From positions 124,001-188,000 of the forward strand of contig JAPPMM010000043.1 of the NCBI GenBank assembly GCA_028819075.1: 64,000 nucleotides of DNA, in the 5' to 3' direction. Positions 16,202-25,537 of the stretch are shown here, piece by piece (the first letter of the stretch is position 1; every line of letters begins with the position of its first letter). A model generated the notes under the pieces. It saw nothing but the letters and a program-made list of their open reading frames with translations, did no database searches and was not told where the DNA came from. Position numbers and translations under genes: made by a program. This DNA comes from Gammaproteobacteria bacterium. Lineage in GTDB: Bacteria; Gemmatimonadota; Gemmatimonadetes; Longimicrobiales; Gaopeijiaceae.

Positions 16202-18289
16202 TCAACGGCGACCCGGGGTCAGAGAGCGTCGCGGTGGTTCCCCTACGACCCCGGGCGGTGACTCGCCCACGATCTGCGGTGACACCTCACGGACCGCGCC
16301 GGCATCGTTCATGGCGTCCAGCGGGACTACCGCCCGGTATCTTGCCGCACCGGCCGTGGCGGAGTCGCCCTCGACCGCGACACCGTTGACCTCCATCCAG
16401 TCGAGAAGGCTTGGGGCGGTGATGGCCGGATCATAGGTCCACAGGTGGACTTGCGTGATTTCCGACAATGCCTCGCCGAAGCTCAGTGCGCTCGTCGGAA
16501 CCAGGAACAGTGTGTCCGTTCCCGCAACAGCCGCGAAGATACCGTCCTGTACGCTGATCGCGACGTCTGTGAGCTCCCCGGGGCCGTCGTTGATGGCACT
16601 CGACACACCACGGAAGGCGACTCCGTCGCGACCGGAAATGTAGTACCAGCCTTCTTCCCGGCCTTCCGGCTCAAAGAAGACGACCAAGGCATAGTTCACG
16701 GTTTCCGTGTTGCCTTCCCCGAAGTTGAGCACTCGCTCACCGATTTCGAGCCTTATCGCCTCCGTGCCCAACTCGCCGGGATTGGCTGGCTCGACGAGCA
16801 ATGCAGTTCGCACCGAGTCCGCCTGACGCCCCACACGGGCCGCGATATGCCAGGAGGTGAGCGGCGACTCGAACTCGCGACCGACGATTCCCCACAGAGT
16901 GTCCGAGACATTCGTCACTCGCAGGATGCCCTCGGAGATCTCACCCTCGGCATTTGCGAACCCCCAGTCGTCCAGACTGCTCTCGTCGTCGAAGTCGTCG
17001 CGGAAGATGAGGCCCGCGGCGGGGAGGACGGTAATCCCGAAGGACACAGACGCCGACAGGCCTCCCGGATCGGTCGCCGTTACGGTCCCCGTCGCCGTCC
17101 CCTCGGCAAGGGTGCTGACGCGCAGCAGACTGCCCGTCACCTCCAGGGCGGCCACGCCGGGATCCGACGACTCCGCCGAGTAGGTCAGCTCGTCGCCATC
17201 GGGATCGACGAAGAGCGCATCGTCTCCCTCCAGATCCAGCGTTCCCGACCACCCTGCCGACCGCGAGATATCGTTAATCGTTCCTTGCGCCTCGGGAGCC
17301 TGGTTCACTCGCTCGATCACCGTGACGGTACCGCTCAGCGAGGCCGTCAGACCGTACGGGTCCGTCGCGGTGACCGTCACCGTCGCGGTCCCGATGGCCA
17401 CCGCGGTCACCGTCATCGTCGAGCCCGACACGGAGACGGTCGCCACCGCCGGATCGTCCGACTCGGCCGTGTAGGTAAGTGCCTGTCCGTTCGGGTCGGT
17501 GAAGTACTGGGCGACGTTCACGGCCTCGGTATTGCGCTCCTGGATGCTCAGCGAGCGAAGCGAGTCCTGCGTCGTCTCCGGCGGCCGGTTGGGCTCGACG
17601 GTCACGGGTACGCTCAGGGAGCCGGACAGGCCGTCCGGGTCGGTCGCGGTCACCGTGAGCGTGGTGGAACCGGCGCCCACCGCGGCGGCGGACACCACGC
17701 TGCCCGTCACCGTCACGGTTGCCACCGAGGCGTTGGCGCTGGTCGCGGAGTAGGTCAGCGCGTCCCCGTCGGGGTCGCTGAAGAACGGCGACATGTCGAT
17801 GTTCAGGGTGTCGCCCACGATGGCCGACTGCGCGGGCGCGACCGGCACGGCCGGCACCGGCGCCCGGTTGGGCTCCATGACGGTCACGTTGCCGCTGGCC
17901 GCGCTGGAAAGCCCCGCGGGGTCGCGAGCGGTAACGGTGACCGTGGCGCTGCCGGCGGACACGGCCGTGATGTTGAGGTTGGTGCCCGACAGGGCGACGC
18001 TCGCCACGCCCGCGTTCGACGAGATCGCAGTCAAGGTCAGGGCGTCTCCGTCGGGGTCGCTGAAGACGCCGCCCACGCTCACCGTAACCGACTCACCCGC
18101 CGTCATGTTCTGGGCTGGAATCGACCCCGACGCCACCGGCGGCCGGTTGGGCTGCGGCGTCGGTTCGGGCTCGGTGGTGCCTCCATCTCCGCCGCAGGCG
18201 GCGGCCCAGGTCACGGCCAGCAGCGCTAGCGGACGAACGAGGCGTCTCCGGAGCACGCCCGACGGATGGACACCGGAATCAAATAGCAT
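16202..18289 (-). CDS. Lipoprotein with four cadherin/Ig-like repeats and LamG-like domain
   Basis: A surface or periplasmic lipoprotein of about 695 residues. The lipobox is LAVTWAAAC, followed by a Thr/Pro-rich spacer. Four repeats of about 85 residues follow, each opening with N-R/Q-P/A-P and carrying FxDPDGDxLTY and TVTVTAxDPxGLS, the pattern of cadherin-like/Big domains that often bind calcium through the Asp-Pro-Asp-Gly loop. The second half starts FRDDFDDESSLDDWGF and resembles a concanavalin/LamG-type sandwich. Adhesion or glycan binding is likely; no enzyme motif is seen. The start is uncertain: ATG 18289 has AGG seven bases upstream, ATGs at 18304 and 18313 are alternatives. It is a paralogue of the gene just upstream. 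Confidence 0.75.
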   Translation of the reverse strand: MLFDSGVHPSGVLRRRLVRPLALLAVTWAAACGGDGGTTEPEPTPQPNRPPVASGSIPAQNMTAGESVTVSVGGVFSDPDGDALTLTAISSNAGVASVALSGTNLNITAVSAGSATVTVTARDPAGLSSAASGNVTVMEPNRAPVPAVPVAPAQSAIVGDTLNIDMSPFFSDPDGDALTYSATSANASVATVTVTGSVVSAAAVGAGSTTLTVTATDPDGLSGSLSVPVTVEPNRPPETTQDSLRSLSIQERNTEAVNVAQYFTDPNGQALTYTAESDDPAVATVSVSGSTMTVTAVAIGTATVTVTATDPYGLTASLSGTVTVIERVNQAPEAQGTINDISRSAGWSGTLDLEGDDALFVDPDGDELTYSAESSDPGVAALEVTGSLLRVSTLAEGTATGTVTATDPGGLSASVSFGITVLPAAGLIFRDDFDDESSLDDWGFANAEGEISEGILRVTNVSDTLWGIVGREFESPLTSWHIAARVGRQADSVRTALLVEPANPGELGTEAIRLEIGERVLNFGEGNTETVNYALVVFFEPEGREEGWYYISGRDGVAFRGVSSAINDGPGELTDVAISVQDGIFAAVAGTDTLFLVPTSALSFGEALSEITQVHLWTYDPAITAPSLLDWMEVNGVAVEGDSATAGAARYRAVVPLDAMNDAGAVREVSPQIVGESPPGVVGEPPRRSLTPGRR

Positions 18290-18419
18290 ACCTGAACCTG
18301 TCATTACAGACATACCTGTTTGCGTGAAGTGGCTGGAGCTTCCGACCCGCGGCCGCAAGGTCGGTCCGCCTGAAACATGAGGCAGGGCCCCGAAAAAGCG
18401 AAGTGACTGCCGCTTGGCG

Positions 18420-19802
18420 TCAGTACGCAGCCGGCCTGGCTCCGGACCGCCGCAACATCCGCGCCCGTGCTGCCATTGCGGCGCTGGGTGTCGCTGTCCT
18501 CTCGGTCGCGGCCGCCGGTGCGTCCGTGACGGCGCTTGCGATTGCGGCCCCGGCCGTGTGCGTCCCGCTCACCTCCACCCAGTCGAAGAGGGCAGTTCTC
18601 GCCTCGGCCCCGTCCAGGGGGAAGACCCACAGGCCGATCGCGATCAGGCGAGTCGGATGGTCGTCGCCCAGCGTGACCGCGAACAGCTCCGTTTCGCCGG
18701 CCCACGCACGCAGCTCGCCGTCATCCAGCGATGCGGCGATCTCCGTGAACTCGCCGGCACCGTCCCGGATGGCATCCGACACCCCGTAGGTGCCCTCGAT
18801 GACGACCCAGCGGTTCTCCGGGGGCCATCGTGTCCGGTCGAGGGCGTAGAATCTGTAATTGGTGTCGCTCCCGCCGACGGAGACGCCGGACCCGACGTCG
18901 AGCGCGTACCACGCGTACCGCTCGTGTCCGGTCGCGAAGATCACCGAGACGACCACGCTGTCGGTCTGCGTGCGTCCCAGGCGGGCGCGCACCTCCCAGA
19001 AGTTGATCGGGGCCTCGAGGTTGCGGTTCGCGCGGCCCGCGATGCCGCGTTCGAGATTGGTGAGCGCCAGGACGCCCTCGGACAGCACCGTGTCCGCCTG
19101 TTCAACGCCCCACGCCTCCAGGCCCGAGTCGAAATCCTCCCGGAAGCCGAGGGTCGGACCCGGCACCACCGTCACCGCGACTTCATGCGCCGCCGTGAGG
19201 CCGCCGGGATCCCTGGCCATCAACATCAGCGTTGTCGTTCCTGCCGCCACGCCGGCGATCGACATCGTCAGGCCGGACACCGAGGCCAGAGCCACGCGCG
19301 GGTTCGCAGACGAGGCCTGGTAGCTCAGCGCGCCCCCGTCCGGGTCGTCGAAATACGAGGACACCTCCACGGGGACCGTCTCGCCGGAGGCCAGGCTCAC
19401 CGCCGGAATCGAGCCCGTCGCCACGGGCGCCCGGTTCGGCCGCACCGTGACACCGGTGCTCTGGCTGGCCGCGAGCCCGCCCGGATCGCGGGCCGTCAGA
19501 GTCAGGATCGCCCTCCCCGAAGACACCGCGGTGACCGTGACCAGGGTGCCGGAGACCGCTACCCGCGCAGCCGCCGCGTCCGTCCTCGCCTCGTAGCTCA
19601 GGCTGTCGCCATCCGGATCGGCGAAGTACGGGGACGCCTCCACCAGCACCACCTGTCCCTCGATCAGGGTCAGGGCGGGAATGGAGGCCGCCGCGACCGG
19701 TGCCCGGTTCCGGTCGGCGAGGGTGGGTCCGGTCGTGCCCGGGCGGCAGGCCGCGGATCCCAGGACGAGCAGGAGAAGCCCAACGACACCGGCTCTCGTC
19801 AC
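18420..19802 (-). CDS. Lipoprotein with two cadherin/Ig-like repeats and LamG-like domain
   Basis: A 460-residue paralogue of the neighbouring lipoprotein at 16202. The lipobox is LVLGSAAC, then two repeats (NRAPVAAASIP..., NRAPVATGSIP...) each with a YFxDPDGxxLSY core and LTARDPGGL, then the C-terminal domain opening FREDFDSGLEAWGV. It lacks two of the four repeats of its neighbour, so the pair probably arose by tandem duplication with repeat loss or gain. The start is a GTG at 19802 with GGAG seven bases upstream; a longer frame to 19907 would overlap the deacetylase gene. Same strand as the deacetylase (56-base gap), possibly one transcript. Confidence 0.75.
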   Translation of the reverse strand: MTRAGVVGLLLLVLGSAACRPGTTGPTLADRNRAPVAAASIPALTLIEGQVVLVEASPYFADPDGDSLSYEARTDAAAARVAVSGTLVTVTAVSSGRAILTLTARDPGGLAASQSTGVTVRPNRAPVATGSIPAVSLASGETVPVEVSSYFDDPDGGALSYQASSANPRVALASVSGLTMSIAGVAAGTTTLMLMARDPGGLTAAHEVAVTVVPGPTLGFREDFDSGLEAWGVEQADTVLSEGVLALTNLERGIAGRANRNLEAPINFWEVRARLGRTQTDSVVVSVIFATGHERYAWYALDVGSGVSVGGSDTNYRFYALDRTRWPPENRWVVIEGTYGVSDAIRDGAGEFTEIAASLDDGELRAWAGETELFAVTLGDDHPTRLIAIGLWVFPLDGAEARTALFDWVEVSGTHTAGAAIASAVTDAPAAATERTATPSAAMAARARMLRRSGARPAAY

Positions 19803-19858
19803 GTCATGGCTCCGGGTTCCGAGCTCGCCCGGGAAGCTCTCGGCCTCAGGGATCTCGC

Positions 19859-20836
19859 TCACCCTCCCTGCACATACTCCGCCACCGCGCGATGCGTCGC
19901 GTACCACACGTCGCCTCGGGCGTTGATGTGCTCGATGAGGCCTTCCAGGATCAGGATGCGGGAGCGGTGGCCGATGTAGTGCGGGTGCATGGTGAGCACG
20001 AACATGGTGCCCTCGTCCCAGGCTCGGTCGAACTCATCGATAAAGACCTGGAGGACGTCGCGGGGAGCGCTGTAGCTGTTGCCGCGCGGGTTGAGGAGGG
20101 GGGCGTCGTCCAGGATCCACTCCACGGGCAGCTCGATCAGGCCGGTGGGCTCGCCGTTGGCGAGGATCTCGTAGGGCCGGTCGTCGGCCATCAGCGAGCT
20201 GTCGTAGAGAAAGTCCATGTCGAGGATGATGTCGAGGGTGTTGGGGCTGAAGTTCCACGACGGAGCCCGGTAGCCGACCGGCCGCTCGCCGGTGACCTCC
20301 GTGAGATACGCCACGGCGCGTTCCAGCAGAGCCCGTTCCTCGTCGGCCTCGAGCAGCGAGTTGGTCTCATGGATCCAGCCGTGAATGCCGATTTCGTGGT
20401 GGCCCGCGGCCTGAATCGCGTCCAGCATCTCCGGGTTGAACTGGAGGCTCATCGCAGGGATGAAGAAGGATGCCGGGATATCGTGCTCGTCGAGGACTTC
20501 GAGTATCCGCGGAAGCGCGCGGCGGGCGCCGTACTGGCCCTGCGAGAGGGCGCCGATGGTGGGTTGCCCGTTGCGGATGGGGATGGTTTCGTTGTCCACG
20601 TCGAAGGAGAGCAGCACCGCCGCGCGCGCTCCGCCCGGCCAGCTGGCGGGCGTCAGGTCGCGTCCGGCCCGCACTGCGTTGACGGTCGCGAAGACGCGCT
20701 CGTCGCTCCATCGCCAGCCGGGCTCGTCGTCGGCCTGGGGCGACTGGGCGGCGTCAGCGGTCCCGGCGCCGGGCGCGCAGGAGGAGAGGATGATGGCCAA
20801 TGTTGCGGTGCCGAGGAAGGTCGGGCGCGCGTTCAT
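19859..20836 (-). CDS. Polysaccharide deacetylase (NodB homology) lipoprotein
   Basis: A 325-residue lipoprotein (lipobox IILSSC) with a carbohydrate esterase 4/PuuE-type domain. The catalytic and metal residues are in LLSFDVDNE (two Asp), HGWIHE (the HxxxH pair), RAPSWNFSP and TMHPHYIGHRSR. The fit is closest to the PuuE/peptidoglycan-deacetylase-like branch, where long insertions surround the barrel. It would remove acetyl groups from a glycan or act on a cyclic amide in the periplasm; the substrate is open. The ATG at 20836 follows GGGAGC. It is divergent from the amidase at 20989; the shared 150-base region contains AT-rich stretches (TATACT-like and ATATCGAATC) fit for promoters. Confidence 0.85.
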   Translation of the reverse strand: MNARPTFLGTATLAIILSSCAPGAGTADAAQSPQADDEPGWRWSDERVFATVNAVRAGRDLTPASWPGGARAAVLLSFDVDNETIPIRNGQPTIGALSQGQYGARRALPRILEVLDEHDIPASFFIPAMSLQFNPEMLDAIQAAGHHEIGIHGWIHETNSLLEADEERALLERAVAYLTEVTGERPVGYRAPSWNFSPNTLDIILDMDFLYDSSLMADDRPYEILANGEPTGLIELPVEWILDDAPLLNPRGNSYSAPRDVLQVFIDEFDRAWDEGTMFVLTMHPHYIGHRSRILILEGLIEHINARGDVWYATHRAVAEYVQGG

Positions 20837-20988
20837 GGATGCTCCCGGTTTCGGGTTCCGGTCGGGGGGCGCAGTCGCAACAATACAGATTCGATATGGA
20901 GCGTAACAGTATACGAGCGAGGGGTGGGGATGCAGGCGAGAACCGTGGGGGCCCTGCGGCGAGGGATGCCGGCCATGAAGGCGACCCC

Positions 20989-22437
20989 GTGAGCGCCGGC
21001 CGCGACCGGGGAGTCCCGGAACCGGGAAGAGGGGGGCGCGACCTGGCCTTTCTCCCGGCCGTCGAGCTCGCCCGGCTGGTGGCGGCGCGGGAGGTGTCGG
21101 CGGAGGAGGTGGTGTCGGCCGCGCTCGACCGCATCGGTCGGCACAACCGGGTGGTCAACGCCGTGGTGACCCTCTCCCCGCGCGCCCTCGACGACGCGCG
21201 CGCGATCGACCGGCGGCTGGCGCGGGGAGAGAACGCCGGGCCGCTCGCGGGGGTGCCGGTCGGGATCAAGGACATGACGGCGGTGGCGGGGCTGCGCACC
21301 ACGTTCGGCTCGCCGCTGTACGCGGACCACGTGCCCGCGGAGGATGCGCTGGTGGTGCGCCACCTGCGGGCCGCCGGGGCGGTGGTAGTGGGCAAGACCA
21401 ACACGCCGGAGTTCGCCGCGGGAGCCAACACCTTCAACGACGTGTTCGGCGCAACCCGCAACCCGTGGGACCCGGCGCTCTCGGCGGGAGGGTCGACCGG
21501 CGGGGGGGCAGCGGGGCTCGCGACCGGCATGTTCGCGCTGGCGGAGGGGACCGACCTGGGCGGATCGCTCCGCATCCCGGCGGCCTTCTGCGGGGTGACC
21601 GGGCTCCGCCCCTCCCCCGGCCTGGTCCCCACCGAGCCCACCGACTGGGTGTGGGACACCATCATGGTCACCGGGCTGATGGCGCGCTCGGCGGAGGACC
21701 TGGCGCTCGGGCTCGCGGCGATCGCGGGGCCGTCGGCGGGGTCGCCGCTTCGGCAGCCGGTCGCGGGGCGGGACTTCCCGGCCGCCGCCCGGGCGGGGAT
21801 GGCACAAGGCGCCCGCGTCGCATACTGCGCGGACCTCGCGGGGATGGGGGTGGATGCGGGGGTGGAGGCGGTGTGCCGTGAGGCGGCGTTCGCACTGGGT
21901 CGGGCGGGCGCCGTGGTGGAGGAGATCGACCTGGACCTCTCGCACGCCCGCCGGGCCTTCCTCCACCTGCGGGGCCGCTGGATGGTCGCCCACCACCAGG
22001 ACCGCTTGCACCGCATCGACGAGCTGGGTCCCAACCTGGCCGGCAACATCCGCGCGGGCCTCGCCACCACGGCCGGGCAGCTCGGCCGCGCCGACCGGGT
22101 GCGCAGCGACCTCTGGCATCGCTTCGCCCGGCTGCGGCGCAACTTCGACTACCTGCTCACGCCGACCACGGCCGTCCCTCCCTTCCCCGTCAACCAGAGC
22201 CATCCCACGGAGATCGCGGGGCGCCGGCTCGAGACCTACGTGGACTGGTTCGCCCCCACGTTCGTGCTCTCGCTCACCGGTCTGCCCGTCGCCTCGGTGC
22301 CAGTCGGGCTGGACTCCCGCGGGCTCCCGGTGGGCCTCCAGGTGGTGGGTCCTCCCGCAGGCGAGGAGGCGGTGCTGGCCCTGGCCGCGACCCTCGAGCG
22401 CCTGCGTCCCCCGGACCGGCCATCGCTCGCGGAATGA
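20989..22437 (+). CDS. Amidase-signature-family amidase
   Basis: A 482-residue enzyme of normal length for the family. The Ser-cisSer-Lys triad is visible: Lys94 in VGIKDM, Ser169 in AGGSTGGGAAG and Ser193 in LGGSLRIP. It hydrolyses an amide or related bond to acid and ammonia/amine; the specific substrate cannot be read. It is not a GatA, since no GatB or GatC is nearby. The start is taken as GTG 20989, with GAAGG seven bases upstream and the family's usual N-terminus (DLAFLPAVELARLV) close behind; an ATG at 20896 is possible but adds a stretch with no resemblance to the family. No signal peptide, so probably cytosolic. Confidence 0.85.
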   Translation: MSAGRDRGVPEPGRGGRDLAFLPAVELARLVAAREVSAEEVVSAALDRIGRHNRVVNAVVTLSPRALDDARAIDRRLARGENAGPLAGVPVGIKDMTAVAGLRTTFGSPLYADHVPAEDALVVRHLRAAGAVVVGKTNTPEFAAGANTFNDVFGATRNPWDPALSAGGSTGGGAAGLATGMFALAEGTDLGGSLRIPAAFCGVTGLRPSPGLVPTEPTDWVWDTIMVTGLMARSAEDLALGLAAIAGPSAGSPLRQPVAGRDFPAAARAGMAQGARVAYCADLAGMGVDAGVEAVCREAAFALGRAGAVVEEIDLDLSHARRAFLHLRGRWMVAHHQDRLHRIDELGPNLAGNIRAGLATTAGQLGRADRVRSDLWHRFARLRRNFDYLLTPTTAVPPFPVNQSHPTEIAGRRLETYVDWFAPTFVLSLTGLPVASVPVGLDSRGLPVGLQVVGPPAGEEAVLALAATLERLRPPDRPSLAE

Positions 22438-22622
22438 TCTCGTCGAGCGCCGGATGCCGCCGGGGCCGGCGACGCGGGGCTCGCCTTCCACGCCGGGCGC
22501 CGCTTCCCCGCCTTGCCCGCCTTCCGCGCGGCATCTACGATCCTGCAATCATCCTACGGAATCTCAGGGAAGCGAATCCGCATAGAGCATTCCCACCCTC
22601 CATCGACGGAAAGGAGCAAGTC

Positions 22623-23711
22623 ATGGCCAGAGCAGCTTCCGGTTCATCCCGCCGGCGATTCTTCAAGCAGGGCTTCGGCGTCGGCGCGGGAGCGCTGGCC
22701 CTCGGCCGCTGGCCCCGAGGGCTGTTGAGGCGGCAGCAGGCGGGCGCCCCCCTCATCATCACCAGCCACACCAACGAGACCGGACGCAACGCCATGGCGC
22801 AGGCGTGGGACATCCTATCCCAGGGCGGAAGCGCGCTGGACGCGGTCGAGCGCGGCGCCAACGTGATCGAGGTGGATCCCGATGATGCCGGGGTCGGCTA
22901 CGGCGGGCTTCCCAACGAGGACGGCGTGGTGCAGCTCGACGCCTCCTGCATGGACGGAAAGACCTACAGCGCCGGCGCGGTGGCGTCGATCGAGGACATC
23001 AAGACCCCGTCTTCGGTCGCGCGGCTGGTGATGGAGCGCACCGACCATGTCATGCTGGTGGGGCCGGGCGCGCGCGAGTTCGCCCTCTCCTTCGGCTTCA
23101 AGGCCGAGAATCTGCTGACCGAGAACGCGCGCATGGCGTGGGTGCGCTGGCGCGAGACCCACAGCGAGCGGCGGGACGACTGGGGTCCGCCCGACCACAT
23201 CCGCGACAGGCCCGGCAGGCAGACCGGCGGGCTCCCCGGCGAGGACGACTTCAACTACGGCACCACCAACGTGCTGGCCGTGGACGCCAACGGAGACGTG
23301 GCGGGCATCACCACCACCAGCGGCCTCTCCTGGAAGATCCCCGGCCGCATCGGTGACTCGCCCATCATCGGCGCGGGACTCTACGTCGACAACGACGTGG
23401 GCGCGGCGGCGGTCACCGGCCGCGGCGAGGACGTGATCAAGTCGTGCGCGTCGTACTTCATCGTCGGGCGCATGCGCGAGGGACGTTCGCCGCAGGAGGC
23501 CTGCGAGGATGCGGTCGAGATGATCGTCGGCCGTTACCGAGCGGTCGACCTCGACTTCGTGCCCAGCGAGAAGTTCGTGGCGATCAACCGCGACGGGGAG
23601 ATCGGCTGCGCCCGCATGGCGGGAAGCTCCGGCCGCATCGGCACGCTGACGTACCGCAACTCCTCCGGCCTCGGCACCTTCGAAGGCACCCAGCTCTACC
23701 CGACGAGCTGA
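22623..23711 (+). CDS. Tat-exported glycosylasparaginase (N-terminal-nucleophile hydrolase)
   Basis: A 362-residue member of the asparaginase 2/glycosylasparaginase family. The N-terminus SSRRRFFKQGFGVGAGALAL is a textbook twin-arginine signal. The precursor should cut itself before Thr214 in DFNYGTTNVLAVD, exposing the catalytic Thr; GDVAGITTTSGLSWKIPGR and GDSPIIGAGLYVD form the rest of the active site as in the human and Elizabethkingia enzymes. It releases aspartate from Asn-linked glycans after the peptide has been removed, which suggests growth on glycoprotein debris. ATG 22623 has AAGGAG seven bases upstream. It follows the amidase on the same strand after a 185-base gap. Confidence 0.9.
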   Translation: MARAASGSSRRRFFKQGFGVGAGALALGRWPRGLLRRQQAGAPLIITSHTNETGRNAMAQAWDILSQGGSALDAVERGANVIEVDPDDAGVGYGGLPNEDGVVQLDASCMDGKTYSAGAVASIEDIKTPSSVARLVMERTDHVMLVGPGAREFALSFGFKAENLLTENARMAWVRWRETHSERRDDWGPPDHIRDRPGRQTGGLPGEDDFNYGTTNVLAVDANGDVAGITTTSGLSWKIPGRIGDSPIIGAGLYVDNDVGAAAVTGRGEDVIKSCASYFIVGRMREGRSPQEACEDAVEMIVGRYRAVDLDFVPSEKFVAINRDGEIGCARMAGSSGRIGTLTYRNSSGLGTFEGTQLYPTS

Positions 23712-23721
23712 GGACGGACGG

Positions 23722-23780
23722 GCGAGACGCGGTGTCTCGCGGGCGGGCCGGAAGCGCCGAACCAGGCGCGTCCGGCCCGC
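23722..23780 (+). terminator. Tandem hairpins, the second very strong
   Basis: A first stem GCGAGAC/GTCTCGC (23722-23740, loop of 5) is followed by a long one: GCGGGCCGGA (23743-23752) with TCCGGCCCGC (23771-23780) and, inside after one mismatch, GCGCC with GGCGC around the loop GAACCA. It starts 11 bases after the glycosylasparaginase stop and ends before the DUF1326 start at 23803, so it fits a transcription terminator or mRNA-stabilising hairpin. Confidence 0.65.
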
Positions 23781-23802
23781 TTGGTTCGTCCAGTCACCCG
23801 CC

Positions 23803-24474
23803 ATGTCCGGCTCGCCCGTAACGGCCGGCTCACACGCGGCGGACACCCGCGCCTGGTGGGCTCGCGGCCTCCTGTTCGAGAGCTGCAACTGCCAGGTGGT
23901 GTGTCCGGGCCACGTCCACTTCAGCCAGAACTGCACCCACGAGCGCTGCATCGGCTATTGGGCGCTCCGCTTCGACGAAGGCCGATTCGGCGACACCCGC
24001 CTCGACGGGGTGCGCGCGGTGGTCGCCTTCGAATGCCCGCAACTGATGATCGCGGGCGACTGGACCGAGGTGCTGCTCATTGACGAGGAGGCTTCGCCGG
24101 ATCAGCGCGCGGCGGTGGAAGCCATCCTGCGCGGCGAGGCCGGCGGCCCGTGGCAGGTACTTGCGCGGTTTGTGTCAGAGTGGCTGCCCACGCGCTTCGT
24201 CCCCATCGAGATCGACGATGAGGGCAAGGTGAAGCGGGTGCGGGTGGGGCGGCTGCTCGACGCGTCCGTCGAGGATATCCGCGGGTGGGACCGGGATCTG
24301 CCCGTCACCTTCCAGAACATGTTCAACCAGATCCACGCCCCCACCCAGACCATCGCTCGCGGCCAGACCCATGGCGACATCGGCGGCATCCGCCTGCGCA
24401 ACGAAGCGACGCACGGGCTGCACTCGCGCTTCGAGTGGCGGGTGGGGAAGAAGTCGCTACAGGAGAGAGATTGA
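23803..24474 (+). CDS. DUF1326 domain protein
   Basis: A 223-residue protein with the DUF1326 hallmark near the N-terminus: a conserved Cys group in FESCNCQVVCPGHVHFSQNC, which suggests metal or thiol chemistry, and later the conserved GDWTEVLLIDEEASPDQRAAVEAIL. Function is not established. Members are frequently found beside DUF2182 membrane proteins, and one occurs here at 26282 on the same strand. No signal peptide, so cytosolic or membrane-associated. It overlaps the next gene by one base (TGATG), so the two are likely co-translated. Confidence 0.85.
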   Translation: MSGSPVTAGSHAADTRAWWARGLLFESCNCQVVCPGHVHFSQNCTHERCIGYWALRFDEGRFGDTRLDGVRAVVAFECPQLMIAGDWTEVLLIDEEASPDQRAAVEAILRGEAGGPWQVLARFVSEWLPTRFVPIEIDDEGKVKRVRVGRLLDASVEDIRGWDRDLPVTFQNMFNQIHAPTQTIARGQTHGDIGGIRLRNEATHGLHSRFEWRVGKKSLQERD

Positions 24475-25517
24475 TGCCGACGAATGGAGAAAGAGCCCGC
24501 CGGATTGCACTCGCCGGAGCAGTGCTTCTGCTGGCATTCAGCCCCGCAGTTGTGGCCTCCGCCCAGGAGGAGCCCCCCGCGAGCCCGCCCCCGGAGTGGG
24601 AAGCGACGGCCATCGACTATTCCAACGTGCCCTATCCGTATCCGGTGGAATACCTGGATATCCGGCTGATGGGCGAGGACTATCGCATGGCGTACATGGA
24701 CGTGGCCCCGACGGGAGAGCCCAACGGGCGCACCGTCGTCCTGTTCCACGGCATGAACTTCTTCGCCGCGGCCTTCGGGCCCACCATCGCCGCGCTCACG
24801 GAAGCCGGATTCCGGGCGATCGCCGTGGACCGGCTCGGCTACGGGCGTTCGTCCAAGCCGGTCATCCACTACAACCTGCACATGCCGGCCCGCCACACGA
24901 AGGCGCTCCTGGATGAACTCGGAATTGAGCAGGTTGCGGTCCTGGGGCACTCGATGGGCGGCATGGTGGCGACGCGCTTCACCTCCACCTACCCCGACGT
25001 GGTCACGCACGTGATCATGTCCAACCAGATCGGGCTTACCGACAGCCGCCACGGGCGCGCGTGGAGCGACCCGCAGGACGTGTACGAGTCGACGCTAAAC
25101 GGCACCACCTACGAGTCGACCCTGGCCGGGCACCGGCGCTACTACCCGAACGGGTGGAAGAACGAATACCTGCCCTGGGTGAAGGTCCAGTACGGGCTCA
25201 CGCTGAGCGGTCACTGGCCCCGCATGGCCCGGGTGCGGGCGGCTCAGCGGCAGATCACGTTCGAGGACCCGGTCGTCCACGAATGGCAGTACATCCAGAC
25301 GAAGGCGCTCGTGATCGGCGGGGCCGACGACCGCCTGAGCCGTGACTTCTCGGCCGCCGCGCGCAACGTGGCCGAGACGTTGCCGAACGCGGAACTGGTG
25401 CTCTTCCCGGGGATCGGGCACGTGCCGGCGTTCGAGTACCCGGAGCCGTATCACGCGGAGGTCATCCGGTTCCTGCTGTCGGATCCGGATGAGCCGGCGG
25501 ATCAGGGGTGGAGGTAG
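24474..25517 (+). CDS. Exported alpha/beta hydrolase
   Basis: A 347-residue hydrolase with a signal peptide (to ASAQ, residue 31). The fold markers are in order: oxyanion loop VLFHGMNFFAAAF, strand with DRLGYGRSSKP, nucleophile elbow GHSMGGM with Ser160, an acid region VIGGADDRLS, and the His in PGIGHVPAFEYPE. An all-alpha cap lies between (about 190-270). It cleaves an ester or similar bond in the periplasm; which one is open. The ATG at 24474 shares its A with the DUF1326 stop codon and has GGAGAGAG before it. Convergent with hicB. Confidence 0.85.
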   Translation: MPTNGERARRIALAGAVLLLAFSPAVVASAQEEPPASPPPEWEATAIDYSNVPYPYPVEYLDIRLMGEDYRMAYMDVAPTGEPNGRTVVLFHGMNFFAAAFGPTIAALTEAGFRAIAVDRLGYGRSSKPVIHYNLHMPARHTKALLDELGIEQVAVLGHSMGGMVATRFTSTYPDVVTHVIMSNQIGLTDSRHGRAWSDPQDVYESTLNGTTYESTLAGHRRYYPNGWKNEYLPWVKVQYGLTLSGHWPRMARVRAAQRQITFEDPVVHEWQYIQTKALVIGGADDRLSRDFSAAARNVAETLPNAELVLFPGIGHVPAFEYPEPYHAEVIRFLLSDPDEPADQGWR

Positions 25518-25537
25518 GGGGGCTGGGAGAGATCCGG

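Noticed and set aside
20989-22437. gatA (Glu-tRNA amidotransferase subunit A)
   Set aside because: No gatB or gatC nearby and the sequence is a general amidase-signature enzyme.
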